From NCBI RefSeq assembly GCF_000285535.1, contig NZ_HE610989.1, positions 209,480 through 273,479 of the forward strand: a stretch of DNA of 64,000 bases, in the 5' to 3' direction. Position 1 is the first letter of the stretch. Each line of letters begins with the position of its first letter. Shown one piece after another: positions 17,948 through 27,062 of the stretch. The notes below the pieces were generated by a model. The model was not told the DNA's origin and did not search any database. It worked only from the letters and a program-made list of their open reading frames with translations. The translations under genes and the position numbers were made by a program. The stretch comes from Bacillus timonensis (lineage in GTDB: Bacteria > Bacillota > Bacilli > Bacillales > Bacillaceae_L).

Positions 17948-18703
17948 CTAAAAATCCCTTTCCATACTTGATATATAAATTTCTGAAAAATTGTTCTGTT
18001 GTTCAATTAACACAACATTCTTTTTCATTAATTCAAGAAGAGCCAGGAATGTAACAACAATATGGTTTTTATCATGGTATGGAAAAAGTTCTGTGAATTT
18101 CTTTTTTCCGCGGTACCCTTTTAATTCATTAATTATCTCTTCCATCCTTTTTTCGATGGGGATTTCTTGTCTCGTTATTCTTGTTGATAATGGTTTCTGC
18201 AATTTTTTTCGACGCAAAAGTTTTTGAAGTGCGCCAAGCATGTCATAGAGGTTGACATCCAATGAATAATCGATTGCAACGTCCTTTGTAAATTCACTTA
18301 AATCACTAGGTGGTTTTGTAAACAATTGAGACCGTTCTTCTTCTAAGTGTTTCAAATCTTCAGCAGCATTTTTATATTTGCGATATTCAATCAAGCGATT
18401 CATTAAATCTTCACGAGGGTCTTCTTCAATTTCAAACTCGCTATCTGCATCGAAAAGCTCTTCTTCTTGTTTAGGAAGCAACATTTTACTTTTAATAGCT
18501 AAAAGCGTTGCGGCCATTACAAGATATTCGCTAGCAATGTCTAATTGTAATACTTTCATTGCATGGATATACATTAAATATTGTTCTGTAATCTCAGCAA
18601 CAGGTATGTCATAAATATCTATTTCAAGCCGATTGATTAAATGTAAAAGAAGGTCTAATGGACCTTCAAAAGAGTCAATTTTTACGCTGTAATGTAAATC
18701 CAC
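17948..18703 (-). CDS. scpA: Segregation and condensation protein A (kleisin)
   Basis: 251 residues. The N-terminal kleisin helix region YSVKIDSFEGPLDLLLHLI binds the SMC neck, the middle is LELDIASEYLVMAATLLAIK-like, and the C-terminal winged helix includes FTELF and VVTFLALLELMKK. ScpA bridges the SMC heads with ScpB in chromosome condensation. The longest frame starts at 18904, but its first 60 residues translate repeat B. GTG 18703 is preceded by GGTGAG at 6 nt and gives B. subtilis-like MDLHYSVKID; ATG 18709 is the alternative. scpB follows 2 bp downstream. Confidence 0.93.
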   Translation of the reverse strand: MDLHYSVKIDSFEGPLDLLLHLINRLEIDIYDIPVAEITEQYLMYIHAMKVLQLDIASEYLVMAATLLAIKSKMLLPKQEEELFDADSEFEIEEDPREDLMNRLIEYRKYKNAAEDLKHLEEERSQLFTKPPSDLSEFTKDVAIDYSLDVNLYDMLGALQKLLRRKKLQKPLSTRITRQEIPIEKRMEEIINELKGYRGKKKFTELFPYHDKNHIVVTFLALLELMKKNVVLIEQQNNFSEIYISSMERDF

Positions 18704-18746
18704 GTTCATCTCACCAAAAATACCCTTCATAACAATTTCATATTTT

Positions 18747-18876
18747 ATCAAATACGCCTTAGCGTATTTACGCCAAGATTTTTTCAAGCTAGCTGGAAAA
18801 GCTTCCATTGAAAATCTGTGGCATCCGCCAAAGGCTTTAACTATAATCAGCAGGAACTTCTGATGATTATAGTTAA
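18747..18876 (+). repeat. Interspersed repeat family B, copy 1
   Basis: Opens ATCAAATACGCCTTAGCGTATTT, continues with ATTTTTTCAAGCTAGCT, then GGCATCCGCCAAAGGC-TTAA, and ends with the inverted repeat TTAACTATAATCA / TGATTATAGTTAA. The same plan appears at 29475-29660. It lies between the scpA start and the YjcZ promoter. Confidence 0.75.
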
Positions 18877-18990
18877 TTTTAACACAATAATTAGTATAGA
18901 ACATAATTCGTATTCAAGCCATATCTGGTTTTTGGATATTTGACCCATAAAATAATTAAAAAAATGACTGTATTATGGACACACGCCCAC

Positions 18991-19017
18991 ACAAGAAGAG
19001 GTAAAAGTCATACTATA
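18991..19017 (+). promoter_or_regulatory. Sigma-K-type promoter of the YjcZ peptide gene
   Basis: AC (18991) then 16 bp then CATACTATA (19009-19017), fitting the sigma-K pattern AC-N16/17-CATANNNTA. It lies 36 bp before the start of a peptide family tied to late sporulation. Confidence 0.5.
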
Positions 19018-19052
19018 ACTGTGTAACCAAGAAACTTAAGGAGGTATTTTAA

Positions 19053-19142
19053 ATGAGTGGTGGATACTTTTTCGGAGGCGGTTTTGCCTTAATCGTAGTA
19101 TTGTTTATTCTTTTAATTATCGTAGGTGCTGCTTGGTTTTAA
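19053..19142 (+). CDS. YjcZ-family sporulation peptide
   Basis: 29 residues: MSGGYFFGGGFALIVVLFIL then LIIVGAAWF. The GFALIVVLFILLIIVG core is the signature of the tiny transmembrane YjcZ family found in spore formers. The start has an ideal SD (AAGGAGG, 8 nt). A sigma-K-like promoter upstream and a terminator right behind it make it a single-gene unit. Members are linked to spore coat or late mother-cell stages; the exact role is unknown. Confidence 0.9.
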   Translation: MSGGYFFGGGFALIVVLFILLIIVGAAWF

Positions 19143-19150
19143 GAAAATGA

Positions 19151-19187
19151 AATAAAGTGTTCAGCCATTGCTGGACACTTTATTTTT
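19151..19187 (+). terminator. Terminator of the YjcZ peptide gene
   Basis: AATAAAGTGT-TCAGC-catt-GCTGG-ACACTTTATT then TTT: a long stem with a T run on the plus strand. Confidence 0.85.
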
Positions 19188-19252
19188 GTTATGTAGACGT
19201 GTTCTTGTGTTAAACTACACTTACATAGTGTTAAAGGAAGGTGTTATGCCAC

Positions 19253-19783
19253 TTGTATCCACAAGCCTTTATTGAATATTTAATTCATTTCCATTGTGAT
19301 CGTGATTATTTTGAATGCCATGAAGTGTTAGAGGATTATTGGAAAGAGGACCCAGTTCCGGAAAGAAAACAATATTGGGTCGGATTCATTCAAATTGCAG
19401 TTTCTCTTTACCACCATCGCCGTGGCAACTCAACAGGTGCCTTACGAATGATGAAAAGCGCAATAAAAATATGTGAAAATCAAAAGTTTGAAATAGAACA
19501 ATTAGGCATACAATTTGATAATCTGCTTGACGTTTTACAAAAAAAATATAATGACATTAAAAACGGATCACCCTATGAAAGTATTAATTTACCTATAAAG
19601 GATGATAATTTATTAGCAACCTGTATCACCAAAGCTTCTCAAACAGGACTGACTTGGGGAGCAGCTAGTGACTTGACTAACAAGGAATTAGTTCACAAGC
19701 ATAAATTACGTGACAGAAGTGACATAATCGCTCTACGGAACAAGCAATTCCTATTGAAACAAAAATTGAGAAGAGAGAGCTAA
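19253..19783 (+). CDS. ypuF: DUF309 protein YpuF
   Basis: 176 residues from TTG 19253 (AAGGAAGGTG lies 9 nt before it; the GTG at 19241 would overlap that SD). The DUF309 hallmark FHCDRDYFECHEVLEDYWK is at the N-terminus, followed by QYWVGFIQIAVSLYHHRRGN. The conserved His/Glu set suggests a metal or acid-base site, but no activity is known. Its place beside scpA and ribT is that of B. subtilis ypuF. Confidence 0.88.
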   Translation: MYPQAFIEYLIHFHCDRDYFECHEVLEDYWKEDPVPERKQYWVGFIQIAVSLYHHRRGNSTGALRMMKSAIKICENQKFEIEQLGIQFDNLLDVLQKKYNDIKNGSPYESINLPIKDDNLLATCITKASQTGLTWGAASDLTNKELVHKHKLRDRSDIIALRNKQFLLKQKLRRES

Positions 19784-19834
19784 AAAGGACAGTTCGGGAA
19801 AGCTATTTATAGTTAGATAACCCCTAATAATTTC

Positions 19835-19868
19835 GTGTAGACAAAGTCAGTATTGATTTTGTCTACAC
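19835..19868. terminator. Long hairpin between ypuF and ribT
   Basis: GTGTAGACAAA and TTTGTCTACAC form an 11-bp stem between converging genes. There is no T tract, so it may be a weak terminator of ypuF or another structural element. Confidence 0.35.
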
Positions 19869-19873
19869 TCTAA

Positions 19874-20270
<397 letters not shown>

Positions 20271-20450
20271 TCATTATCGAAAAACTTTCCAAATAGTATA
20301 TATATTATCAAATACCCTACTACTTTTGGACTAACCTTAATACATTTATTAAGAGTACCATTTTCCATCTCATTTTTCCATAGTTCTTTTAGAATACCCT
20401 TAAATTTAAATTATATCCAATACTTTCCAATTTCATACAAAACCAAGCAA

Positions 20451-20918
20451 TTACTCAAATGAACGTGATAAATTCGCCATTTCAATCGCTGCTACAGCGG
20501 AATCCCATCCTTTGTTTCCTGCCTTTGTTCCAGCTCTTTCAATTGCTTGTTCAATTGAATCAGTTGTTAAAACTCCAAACATGACAGGTTTTCCTGTAGC
20601 AAGAGCTGTTTGTGATAATCCTTTTGCCACTTCGTTACAAACATAGTCATAATGAGAAGTTGAGCCTCTAATCACAGTACCTAACGCAATTACAGCATCA
20701 TATTTGTTTGACTCTGCCATTTTCTTCGCGAAAAAAGGTATTTCAAAGGCACCTGGAACCCATGCAATTTCAACATCCTCATCAGCCACTCCATGTCTCT
20801 TTAGTGCATCAAGGGAGCCATTTAAAAGCTTGGTAGTTATAAACTCGTTAAAACGAGCTACCACTATTCCGATTTTTAAACCTGTGCCAACTAAATGTCC
20901 TTCATAAATTTTATTCAT
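20451..20918 (-). CDS. ribH: 6,7-dimethyl-8-ribityllumazine synthase
   Basis: 155 residues, standard RibH length. Motifs: [56 protein letters not shown] with the catalytic His in HYDYV. It condenses the ribitylamino-pyrimidine with dihydroxybutanone phosphate. AGGAGG stands 6 nt before the ATG. Fourth gene of the rib operon, directly after the stand-alone ribB. Confidence 0.96.
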   Translation of the reverse strand: MNKIYEGHLVGTGLKIGIVVARFNEFITTKLLNGSLDALKRHGVADEDVEIAWVPGAFEIPFFAKKMAESNKYDAVIALGTVIRGSTSHYDYVCNEVAKGLSQTALATGKPVMFGVLTTDSIEQAIERAGTKAGNKGWDSAVAAIEMANLSRSFE

Positions 20919-20974
20919 ATATATCCTCCTATGTTATCAGTTATTTGGTCTATGATAAAAAATTGTTTTATTGC

Positions 20975-21592
20975 CTATTCATTTAATGTTAGTTGTTGTT
21001 TACGATAACGTTTAAGTCCTTCAATTGTAATTAACTTTAAGTTAAATTCTGTGGCAATTTTTTGCAAATCAGGAACTCTTGCCATTGTTCCATCTTCTTT
21101 GACTATCTCACAGATTACCCCAGCCGGTTCTGCATCACAAAGGGAAGCTAAGTCAACAGCTGCTTCTGTATGGCCTCCTCTAGTTAGAACTCCCCCTTCT
21201 TTCGCAATTAATGGGAAGACGTGGCCTGGTCTTTTGAAGTGTGAGGGTGTTGATTCGGGATTTAGCAATTCCTTAATGGTTCTTGCACGCTCAAAGGCAC
21301 TAATTCCTGTTTTTGTCGTTTCGTGATCGATACTAACCGTAAAGGCTGTACCATGTGGGTCTGTGTTCTCGGCAACCATTGGTTCAAGTTCTAGTTTCTG
21401 AGCTAAAGCTCTTGTTATTGGTGTACATACAAGTCCACGCCCATGTGTAATCATAAAATTGATGACTTCGGGAGTCACATTTTCAGCAATTGCGATAAAA
21501 TCTCCTTCATTTTCACGATTTTCATCATCACATACGATAATGACTTTTCCTTGTTTTAAGTCAGAAAGTGCATCTTCTATTGAATCAAACAT
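20975..21592 (-). CDS. ribB: 3,4-dihydroxy-2-butanone 4-phosphate synthase without GTP cyclohydrolase II domain
   Basis: 205 residues from ATG 21592 (GGGGGG SD; the ORF start at 21622 lies upstream of that SD). DHBP synthase motifs are intact: [36 protein letters not shown] and [16 protein letters not shown]. In B. subtilis this gene encodes a bifunctional RibBA of about 398 residues; here the protein stops at the domain junction ([12 protein letters not shown]) and only 56 bp separate it from ribH. So GTP cyclohydrolase II, the first committed step, must be encoded elsewhere. A clean stop, not a frameshift remnant. Confidence 0.93.
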   Translation of the reverse strand: MFDSIEDALSDLKQGKVIIVCDDENRENEGDFIAIAENVTPEVINFMITHGRGLVCTPITRALAQKLELEPMVAENTDPHGTAFTVSIDHETTKTGISAFERARTIKELLNPESTPSHFKRPGHVFPLIAKEGGVLTRGGHTEAAVDLASLCDAEPAGVICEIVKEDGTMARVPDLQKIATEFNLKLITIEGLKRYRKQQLTLNE

Positions 21593-21608
21593 GTTAGTCC
21601 CCCCTTTA

Positions 21609-22265
21609 TTATTTAAATCCATGTTCTTCTAAGAAACTTGTGGTTATCGTTGATTTTGATTCTTTTTTATGATCAATTGATCGTTGCATAAATTGGCTCA
21701 CATATTTTCCAAGCATGTCACACTCAATGTTTACAATATCCCCTATCCCTTTTTTATGTAATATTGTTTCGGATAGCGTATGGGGTATGAGTGATAGAGT
21801 AAAGGTATTTTCGGAAAGTCCAAAAATCGTTAAACTCGTTCCGTCTACTGCAACCGACCCCTTATAAATCATAAACTGTATAAGTTCTTCTGGAACCTCT
21901 ATTTCATAATAAACTGCATTCCCTTTTGATTCTTTTCGAATTATTTTTCCTATCCCATCCACATGACCTGAAACAATATGCCCTCCAAAACGACCATTGG
22001 CTATCATGGCTCTCTCGAGATTCACGTCATCATTCCGGTGTAAATCACGTAATGAAGTTGATTTAACTGTTTCTGGCATAACATCAACGGTAAACCCATC
22101 CGTCGTAAATTCAGTCACTGTTAAACATACTCCATTAACTGAAATGCTATCCCCTAGGTGTACATCTCCAAGAATTTTCTTAGCTTGAATCACCATTTCA
22201 ACCGAGTCTTGTGATCCATTTATTGCTTTAATCTTCCCGATTTCTTCTACAATCCCTGTAAACAT
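21609..22265 (-). CDS. ribE: Riboflavin synthase alpha chain
   Basis: 218 residues with the two tandem lumazine-binding repeats of the enzyme: [10 protein letters not shown] ... GVCLTVTEF ... [11 protein letters not shown] in the first, [10 protein letters not shown] ... [12 protein letters not shown] in the second. It dismutates two ribityllumazines to riboflavin. AGAGGTG precedes the start. It lies between ribD and ribB, 16 bp ahead of the ribB start. The C-terminal tail of about 20 residues is Ser/Lys rich. Confidence 0.96.
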   Translation of the reverse strand: MFTGIVEEIGKIKAINGSQDSVEMVIQAKKILGDVHLGDSISVNGVCLTVTEFTTDGFTVDVMPETVKSTSLRDLHRNDDVNLERAMIANGRFGGHIVSGHVDGIGKIIRKESKGNAVYYEIEVPEELIQFMIYKGSVAVDGTSLTIFGLSENTFTLSLIPHTLSETILHKKGIGDIVNIECDMLGKYVSQFMQRSIDHKKESKSTITTSFLEEHGFK

Positions 22266-22275
22266 TTTTTCACCT

Positions 22276-23364
22276 CTATCTCGGTTGTGCTACAATTTTA
22301 ATGTCTTCTCCAAGCTGCTCCACAGATTTAATTGTTAATTGTACTGCATCATCAATTGATTCGACTCCAATGCCACCAATAGAAGTCGGTGCATGTTTTC
22401 CACCAAATAACTTTGGTGCAAGATAAACGATAACTTGGTTAATCGCTTTTTCCTTCAAAAAGCTACCGTTCACTTCAGCTCCACCTTCAACAAATATGGA
22501 AGAAATACTTTCTTCCCCAAGAAGTGTAAGCACAGCCGTTACAGACAAACTGGATTCAGGTAATTGTAGGACTCGGACACCTTTTTTACCGGAAAATTCA
22601 TTTATTTTCTCTTGGGTGACTTTATTCGTTACAACAATCCACGTCTCCGCCTTACCATCATTTACAACATTTGTATCTAACGGTGTACGTAAGGTTGAAT
22701 CCAAGATAATGCGAATCGGATTTTTTCCTGTTCCATTTGGCAATCTCGTCGTTAAACTCGGGTTGTCCACGAGCACTGTATTTACACCTACTAGTATGGC
22801 ATCGTGAATACTACGATATAAATGAACATCATTCCTTGCAGCCTCACCTGTAATCCATTTACTCTCACCTGTAACTGTCGCTATTTTTCCATCAAGAGTT
22901 GTTGCAGATTTCAAAGTTACATATGGGAGTTTTTTCTCTAAAAAGTGATAAAAAACAGCATTCAATTGATCTGCTTGTTCTTTACATACTCCAACCTCTA
23001 CTTCGATTCCAGCCGCTTTGAGTTTGGCAATGCCTTTTCCAGCAACAAGTGGATTGGGGTCAGTCGTTGCTATGACAACTCGCTTTACATTACTGGTGAT
23101 TAATAAATCCGCACAGGGTGGAGTTTTTCCATGATGACTACATGGTTCTAATGTTACATACGCGGTGGCATTTTTAGCCTTTTCACCAGCCATTCTTATG
23201 GCATGTACTTCAGCATGTGGCTCCCCGGCTTTAAGATGTGCTCCGATTCCCACAACACGACCTTCGTTTACAATGACTGCCCCCACGACCGGATTTGGAC
23301 TAGTTTGACCAACGCCTGCCTTTGCAACATTTATCGCTAAACTCATATAATCCTGATCTCTCAC
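22276..23364 (-). CDS. ribD: Bifunctional riboflavin deaminase/reductase RibD
   Basis: 362 residues. The N-terminal deaminase has its zinc site in HAEVHAI and PCSHHGKTPPC; the C-terminal reductase domain has KSATTLDGKIA, GESKWITGEAAR and VEGGAEVNGSF. It does the second and third steps of riboflavin synthesis. I prefer GTG 23364 (AAAGGGG about 10 nt before) over GTG 23373, which touches the SD; the next in-frame ATG is a few codons on. First gene of the operon, behind the FMN riboswitch. Confidence 0.95.
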   Translation of the reverse strand: MRDQDYMSLAINVAKAGVGQTSPNPVVGAVIVNEGRVVGIGAHLKAGEPHAEVHAIRMAGEKAKNATAYVTLEPCSHHGKTPPCADLLITSNVKRVVIATTDPNPLVAGKGIAKLKAAGIEVEVGVCKEQADQLNAVFYHFLEKKLPYVTLKSATTLDGKIATVTGESKWITGEAARNDVHLYRSIHDAILVGVNTVLVDNPSLTTRLPNGTGKNPIRIILDSTLRTPLDTNVVNDGKAETWIVVTNKVTQEKINEFSGKKGVRVLQLPESSLSVTAVLTLLGEESISSIFVEGGAEVNGSFLKEKAINQVIVYLAPKLFGGKHAPTSIGGIGVESIDDAVQLTIKSVEQLGEDIKIVAQPR

Positions 23365-23429
23365 TTTATCCACGCCCCTTTCTATTTATCATTTACCTAA
23401 TTCGGGAGTTTCTATCTTGATTTCAAAAC

Positions 23430-23462
23430 AAAAAAGACCTCGGAATAATATCCGGGGCCTTG
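23430..23462 (-). terminator. FMN riboswitch expression-platform terminator
   Basis: AAGGCCCCGGA and TCCGAGGTCTT form a strong stem followed on the minus strand by T6, between the FMN aptamer and ribD. FMN binding would promote this terminator. Confidence 0.88.
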
Positions 23463-23547
23463 GTAGATGTAACAAGTAACAGAATATGTATTTTTGCCCA
23501 ACACAAATAGAGGTAACATGAGGCAATTTTTTTCACATACCGGTACT

Positions 23548-23721
23548 GACATCCTTCTCCCATCCAGACTATAACTGTCGGCCTTGGATTCTCACCAAGT
23601 CCACCATTTTAAATGAAAAGATTTCATAGCAAAAAGCCTAAATTAAAATGGGTCACGGGCTTAGAACAATTGGTTTGTTCATCACCGTCGGTAAGGAATT
23701 TCACCTAACCCCGAAGGAAAG
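23548..23721 (-). ncRNA. FMN riboswitch (RFN element)
   Basis: All conserved RFN parts read on the minus strand: CTTCGGGGTTAGGTGAAATT, CCTTACCGACGGTGA, AAGCCCGTGACCC, GGACTTGGTGAGAATCCAAG and GCCGACAGTTATAGTCTGGA followed by TGGGAGAAGGATG. It lies upstream of ribD with a terminator between, so it attenuates transcription of the rib operon when FMN is plentiful. Confidence 0.97.
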
Positions 23722-23822
23722 TATTTAATTAGCGATTTAAAACAGTATAACATAAAGTACTCTTATTTTGTCGAACTTTATGCATTCACATACAATTATG
23801 TATTATTCATTCTTTTATGAAG

Positions 23823-23909
23823 TTAAACAATAAACAGCCAATAAATAACTCCCCATGCTAAAGATAATAAAAGCAGTACAATAAATACAGTCCATCTTCC
23901 TTTTCCCAT
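23823..23909 (-). CDS. Small membrane peptide, unknown
   Basis: 28 residues: MGKGRWTVFIVLLLLSLAWG then VIYWLFIV. A short basic start is followed by one hydrophobic helix with Trp at both ends. The ATG has a good SD (GAGGTGA, 6 nt). It stands alone between ppiB and the FMN riboswitch. I do not recognise the family; the form suits a small integral membrane peptide. Confidence 0.6.
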   Translation of the reverse strand: MGKGRWTVFIVLLLLSLAWGVIYWLFIV

Positions 23910-23947
23910 CTAATTTCACCTCATGCTATATTATAGGATATAGAAAA

Positions 23948-23976
23948 AGACACAACAAGAAAGACTTGTTGTGTCT
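23948..23976 (-). terminator. Terminator of ppiB
   Basis: AGACACAACAAG-aaaga-CTTGTTGTGTCT, a 12-bp stem followed by TTTTT on the minus strand. Confidence 0.88.
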
Positions 23977-24007
23977 AAATCTAATCAAATACACCAATCA
24001 AATTTAA

Positions 24008-24442
24008 TTATTCTTCCCAAACTTTAACTTCCTTCATTACGTCACCTTGATGAATACGGTACACTGAATCCAATCCTTCAATTACTTGTCCGAAAACAGT
24101 ATGTACACCATCTAAGTGAGGTTGTGGTTCATGCACGATGAAAAATTGGCTTCCACCAGTATCTTTTCCAGCGTGTGCCATAGATAATGCTCCCGCAACA
24201 TGCTTATGTGGATTTCCTTCTGTTTCACATTTTATTGTATATCCTGGTCCACCAGTCCCATTACCCCGTGGGCAACCACCTTGTGCAACGAATCCTGGAA
24301 TTACACGGTGGAATGTTAGGCCGTTATAAAACCCTTCATTCGCAAGTTTTTCAAAGTTAGCTACAGTTCCAGGAGCTTCATTTGGATATAACTCAATAAT
24401 AATTTTTTCTCCATTTTCAAATTCAATGCTAGCTTTTTTCAT
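24008..24442 (-). CDS. ppiB: Peptidyl-prolyl cis-trans isomerase (cyclophilin) PpiB
   Basis: 144 residues, close to the length of B. subtilis PpiB. Cyclophilin motifs are [46 protein letters not shown] and [11 protein letters not shown]. It catalyses proline isomerization in protein folding in the cytosol. ATG 24442 is preceded by GGAGG at 7 nt; the longer ORF from 24493 adds 17 unlike residues. Divergent from ypuA. Confidence 0.95.
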   Translation of the reverse strand: MKKASIEFENGEKIIIELYPNEAPGTVANFEKLANEGFYNGLTFHRVIPGFVAQGGCPRGNGTGGPGYTIKCETEGNPHKHVAGALSMAHAGKDTGGSQFFIVHEPQPHLDGVHTVFGQVIEGLDSVYRIHQGDVMKEVKVWEE

Positions 24443-24639
24443 TTGAAACCTCCGCTCATTTTCTTTCGTCCATATGTATTGAACGTGTTTCATTTTACTA
24501 TAAATGGTTCGAATAATCCAATTTAAAAGGGTGTCGTTTTTCCTAAATATAAGTCAAAAAGCTATTTTTAGTAAAGAATATTGTATAATATGGACGATGG
24601 ATGATATCGTTTTTTGAAAAATTAAAGGAGGAAACCATT

Positions 24640-25509
24640 TTGAGATATAAATTTGCACTCTCATTTTTACTCATATTTTCACTCATTTTTCCATCACTTA
24701 GCTTCGCAGACGCAGCACCTGGAGATGTGATTATTACACTTGGTGAAGATTTAACCGAAGCTGAAAAAGAGACGATTTTAAAAGAAATGAATGCACCCGA
24801 AAACCCTCAGATAGTCGTTGTCACAAATGAAGAGGAGCATCAATACCTTGGAAATTATATTCCAAAGGCTAGAATTGGTAATAAAGCCCTATCTTCAGCT
24901 GCAATTACCATTGAAGAAGAAGGTTCCGGATTAGATGTAACAGTTACAAAACATATCACTTTGATTACAGAGGAAATGTATGCAAATGCTCTAATCACAG
25001 CTGGTGTGAAAGATGCAAAAATATTTGTAACTGGGCCTGGTAATGTTTCAGGAACTGCCGCATTAACCGGTATCATTAAAGCGTATGAGGTTTCTACAGA
25101 TAAAATCATTCCTGAAGAGGTAAAACAGGTTGCCAATGAAGAAATGGTTGAGACCACAAAATTAAGCGAAAAAATTGGCGCGGAAGATGCAGCGGCCTTA
25201 ATGGCAAAAATTAAAGATGAAATTGCGAAAAATGCACCAAAAAACGATGAAGAACTACGTACAATTATCATTAATGCTGCGAATGACTTGGGTATAACAT
25301 TATCAGATGCAGACATTCAGCGTTTAATGGATCTTTTTAATAAGTTAATGGAACTCAATATTGACTGGAATCAGGTAGGGGAACAATTAAATTTAGCAAA
25401 AGAAAAGTTAACAAATTTCCTTGAATCCGAAGAAGGACAAAGCTTTTTAGATAAACTTAAAGAATTCTTTGTTAACCTAATCGACGCAATTAAGAGTTTG
25501 TTTAAATAA
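24640..25509 (+). CDS. ypuA: DUF1002 secreted protein YpuA
   Basis: 289 residues from TTG 24640, preceded at 8 nt by AAAGGAGG; an in-frame ATG at 24601 lies ahead of that SD. The TTG start puts a signal peptide (FALSFLLIFSLIFPSLSFA) at the very N-terminus, as in B. subtilis YpuA of 290 residues. The rest matches DUF1002, with VIITLGEDLTEAEK and GVKDAKIFVTGPGNVSGTAALTG. Function unknown; likely extracellular or cell-wall facing. Confidence 0.92.
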   Translation: MRYKFALSFLLIFSLIFPSLSFADAAPGDVIITLGEDLTEAEKETILKEMNAPENPQIVVVTNEEEHQYLGNYIPKARIGNKALSSAAITIEEEGSGLDVTVTKHITLITEEMYANALITAGVKDAKIFVTGPGNVSGTAALTGIIKAYEVSTDKIIPEEVKQVANEEMVETTKLSEKIGAEDAAALMAKIKDEIAKNAPKNDEELRTIIINAANDLGITLSDADIQRLMDLFNKLMELNIDWNQVGEQLNLAKEKLTNFLESEEGQSFLDKLKEFFVNLIDAIKSLFK

Positions 25510-25516
25510 TGGCCAT

Positions 25517-25550
25517 AATAAAAACCCACGAACTTTCGTGGGTTTTTATT
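25517..25550. terminator. Bidirectional terminator between ypuA and lysA
   Basis: AATAAAAACCCACGA-actt-TCGTGGGTTTTTATT, T-rich on both strands, between converging genes. Confidence 0.92.
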
Positions 25551-25555
25551 TCGAT

Positions 25556-26875
25556 TTATTCTACAACTTTTGATTTTAATGGAATGTCAAGTCTTACTAA
25601 ATCTTCATAACTTTCACGTTGGACGACAAGTTGTGCCTCTCCATTTTCTACAAATATGATTGCAGGTCTTGGAATTCTGTTATAATTATTTGCCATCGCA
25701 TATCCATATGCACCTGTACAGAAAACTGCTAACAAGTCTTCTGAGTTGGCCTTTGGTAAAGGCAAGTCCCAAATAAGCATATCTCCGGATTCACAACATT
25801 TACCCGCAATTGAAACTGTTTCTTCAACAGGGTCTTCAACACGATTTGCTAAAACAGCCTCATATTTTGCTTGATATAATGCAGGTCTAATATTATCTGT
25901 CATGCCCCCATCAATTGCAAGGTATTGGCGAATATTCGGGACTTCTTTGCGAGATCCAACAGAATAAATCGTTGTACCTGCATCACCGACAATTGATCGG
26001 CCTGGCTCAATCCAGATTTCAGGAATATCAATTGAAAGTTCATCCGCTTGCTTTTTCACTTCTCCGATAATTGCTTCTACATACTTTGACGCCGGAAGTG
26101 GTTTATCTTCTTCTGTGTAACGAATGCCAAACCCGCCACCAAGATTTAATACTTTAGGTGCAAACCCGAAGCGATCCTTCCAGTCCTTAAGTTTTGTAAA
26201 CATTTTACTAGCAGCAACTAAAAATCCTGTGGTTTCAAAAATTTGTGAGCCAATGTGGGAATGAATTCCTAATAACTCTAAGTATTCTGAATTAAGTGCT
26301 TGTTCAACTGCTTGATCTGCCTGTCCATTCTCAAGCCCAAATCCAAATTTAGAATCATCTTGTCCAGTTGTAATATAATCATGGGTATGAGCCTCAACAC
26401 CCGGCGTTACACGTAATAAGATTTTCATCGTCGATTTATTCTCTTGACAAACCTGTTCCAACAAAGGAAGTTCATAAAAATTGTCAACAACAATACATCC
26501 AATGTTATTTTTAACCGCCATGTCTAGTTCTTCATAACTTTTATTATTACCATGAAAATGTATACGTTCTACCGGAAAACCGGCTTGTAAGGCAGTAAAT
26601 AATTCACCACCTGAAACGACATCCAATGATAATCCTTCCTCTTCTGCAAGCTGAATCATTGCAACTGTTGAAAAAGCCTTACTTGCATACGCAACCTGCG
26701 CAGGGATATTTAATCGCTTAAATGTTTCACGAAAACCTCTTGCACGTTCTCTGATAAGTGCAACATCATACACATATAAAGGTGTACCGTATTGTTTTGC
26801 TAACTCTACTGTATCGACCCCACCAATTTCTAAGTGGTTTTCTTCATTTACTTTGCTTGTTCCATGCAAAAACAT
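25556..26875 (-). CDS. lysA: Diaminopimelate decarboxylase
   Basis: 439 residues, full length. Type III PLP fold: Lys66 (YASKAFST) holds PLP, the glycine loop LNLGGGFGIRY binds phosphate, and the C-terminal CESGDM supplies the catalytic cysteine and acid. It decarboxylates meso-diaminopimelate to lysine, the last step. Position behind spoVAF is as in B. subtilis, but a terminator at 26969 separates them. No lysine riboswitch fits in the 187-bp gap. Confidence 0.96.
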   Translation of the reverse strand: MFLHGTSKVNEENHLEIGGVDTVELAKQYGTPLYVYDVALIRERARGFRETFKRLNIPAQVAYASKAFSTVAMIQLAEEEGLSLDVVSGGELFTALQAGFPVERIHFHGNNKSYEELDMAVKNNIGCIVVDNFYELPLLEQVCQENKSTMKILLRVTPGVEAHTHDYITTGQDDSKFGFGLENGQADQAVEQALNSEYLELLGIHSHIGSQIFETTGFLVAASKMFTKLKDWKDRFGFAPKVLNLGGGFGIRYTEEDKPLPASKYVEAIIGEVKKQADELSIDIPEIWIEPGRSIVGDAGTTIYSVGSRKEVPNIRQYLAIDGGMTDNIRPALYQAKYEAVLANRVEDPVEETVSIAGKCCESGDMLIWDLPLPKANSEDLLAVFCTGAYGYAMANNYNRIPRPAIIFVENGEAQLVVQRESYEDLVRLDIPLKSKVVE

Positions 26876-26968
26876 TGAATTCCCCTCGTTCCTTCAAAGT
26901 GTACTCATCAGAGCCTAAAATCCAAAGCACCCGTATCGTGCTTTTGACATCCTTTTAAAAAGAAAAAA

Positions 26969-26999
26969 GACAACTGATAACATATAGTCATCAGCTGCC
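26969..26999 (-). terminator. Terminator of the spoVA operon
   Basis: GGCAGCTGAT and ATCAGTTGTC pair around an 11-nt loop and are followed by T6 on the minus strand, behind spoVAF. Confidence 0.8.
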
Positions 27000-27062
27000 T
27001 ATTCAATCTAAAACGCTGTACTATATGAAAAATAGATTAACACAACGTTTTATATGGCGCAA

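Noticed and set aside
18704-18904. Sixty-odd residue N-terminal extension of scpA
   Set aside because: It translates repeat B and the scpA leader; GTG 18703 has an ideal SD and gives the family N-terminus.
26876-27062. Lysine riboswitch before lysA
   Set aside because: The gap is too short and holds the spoVA terminator; no L-box motifs seen.
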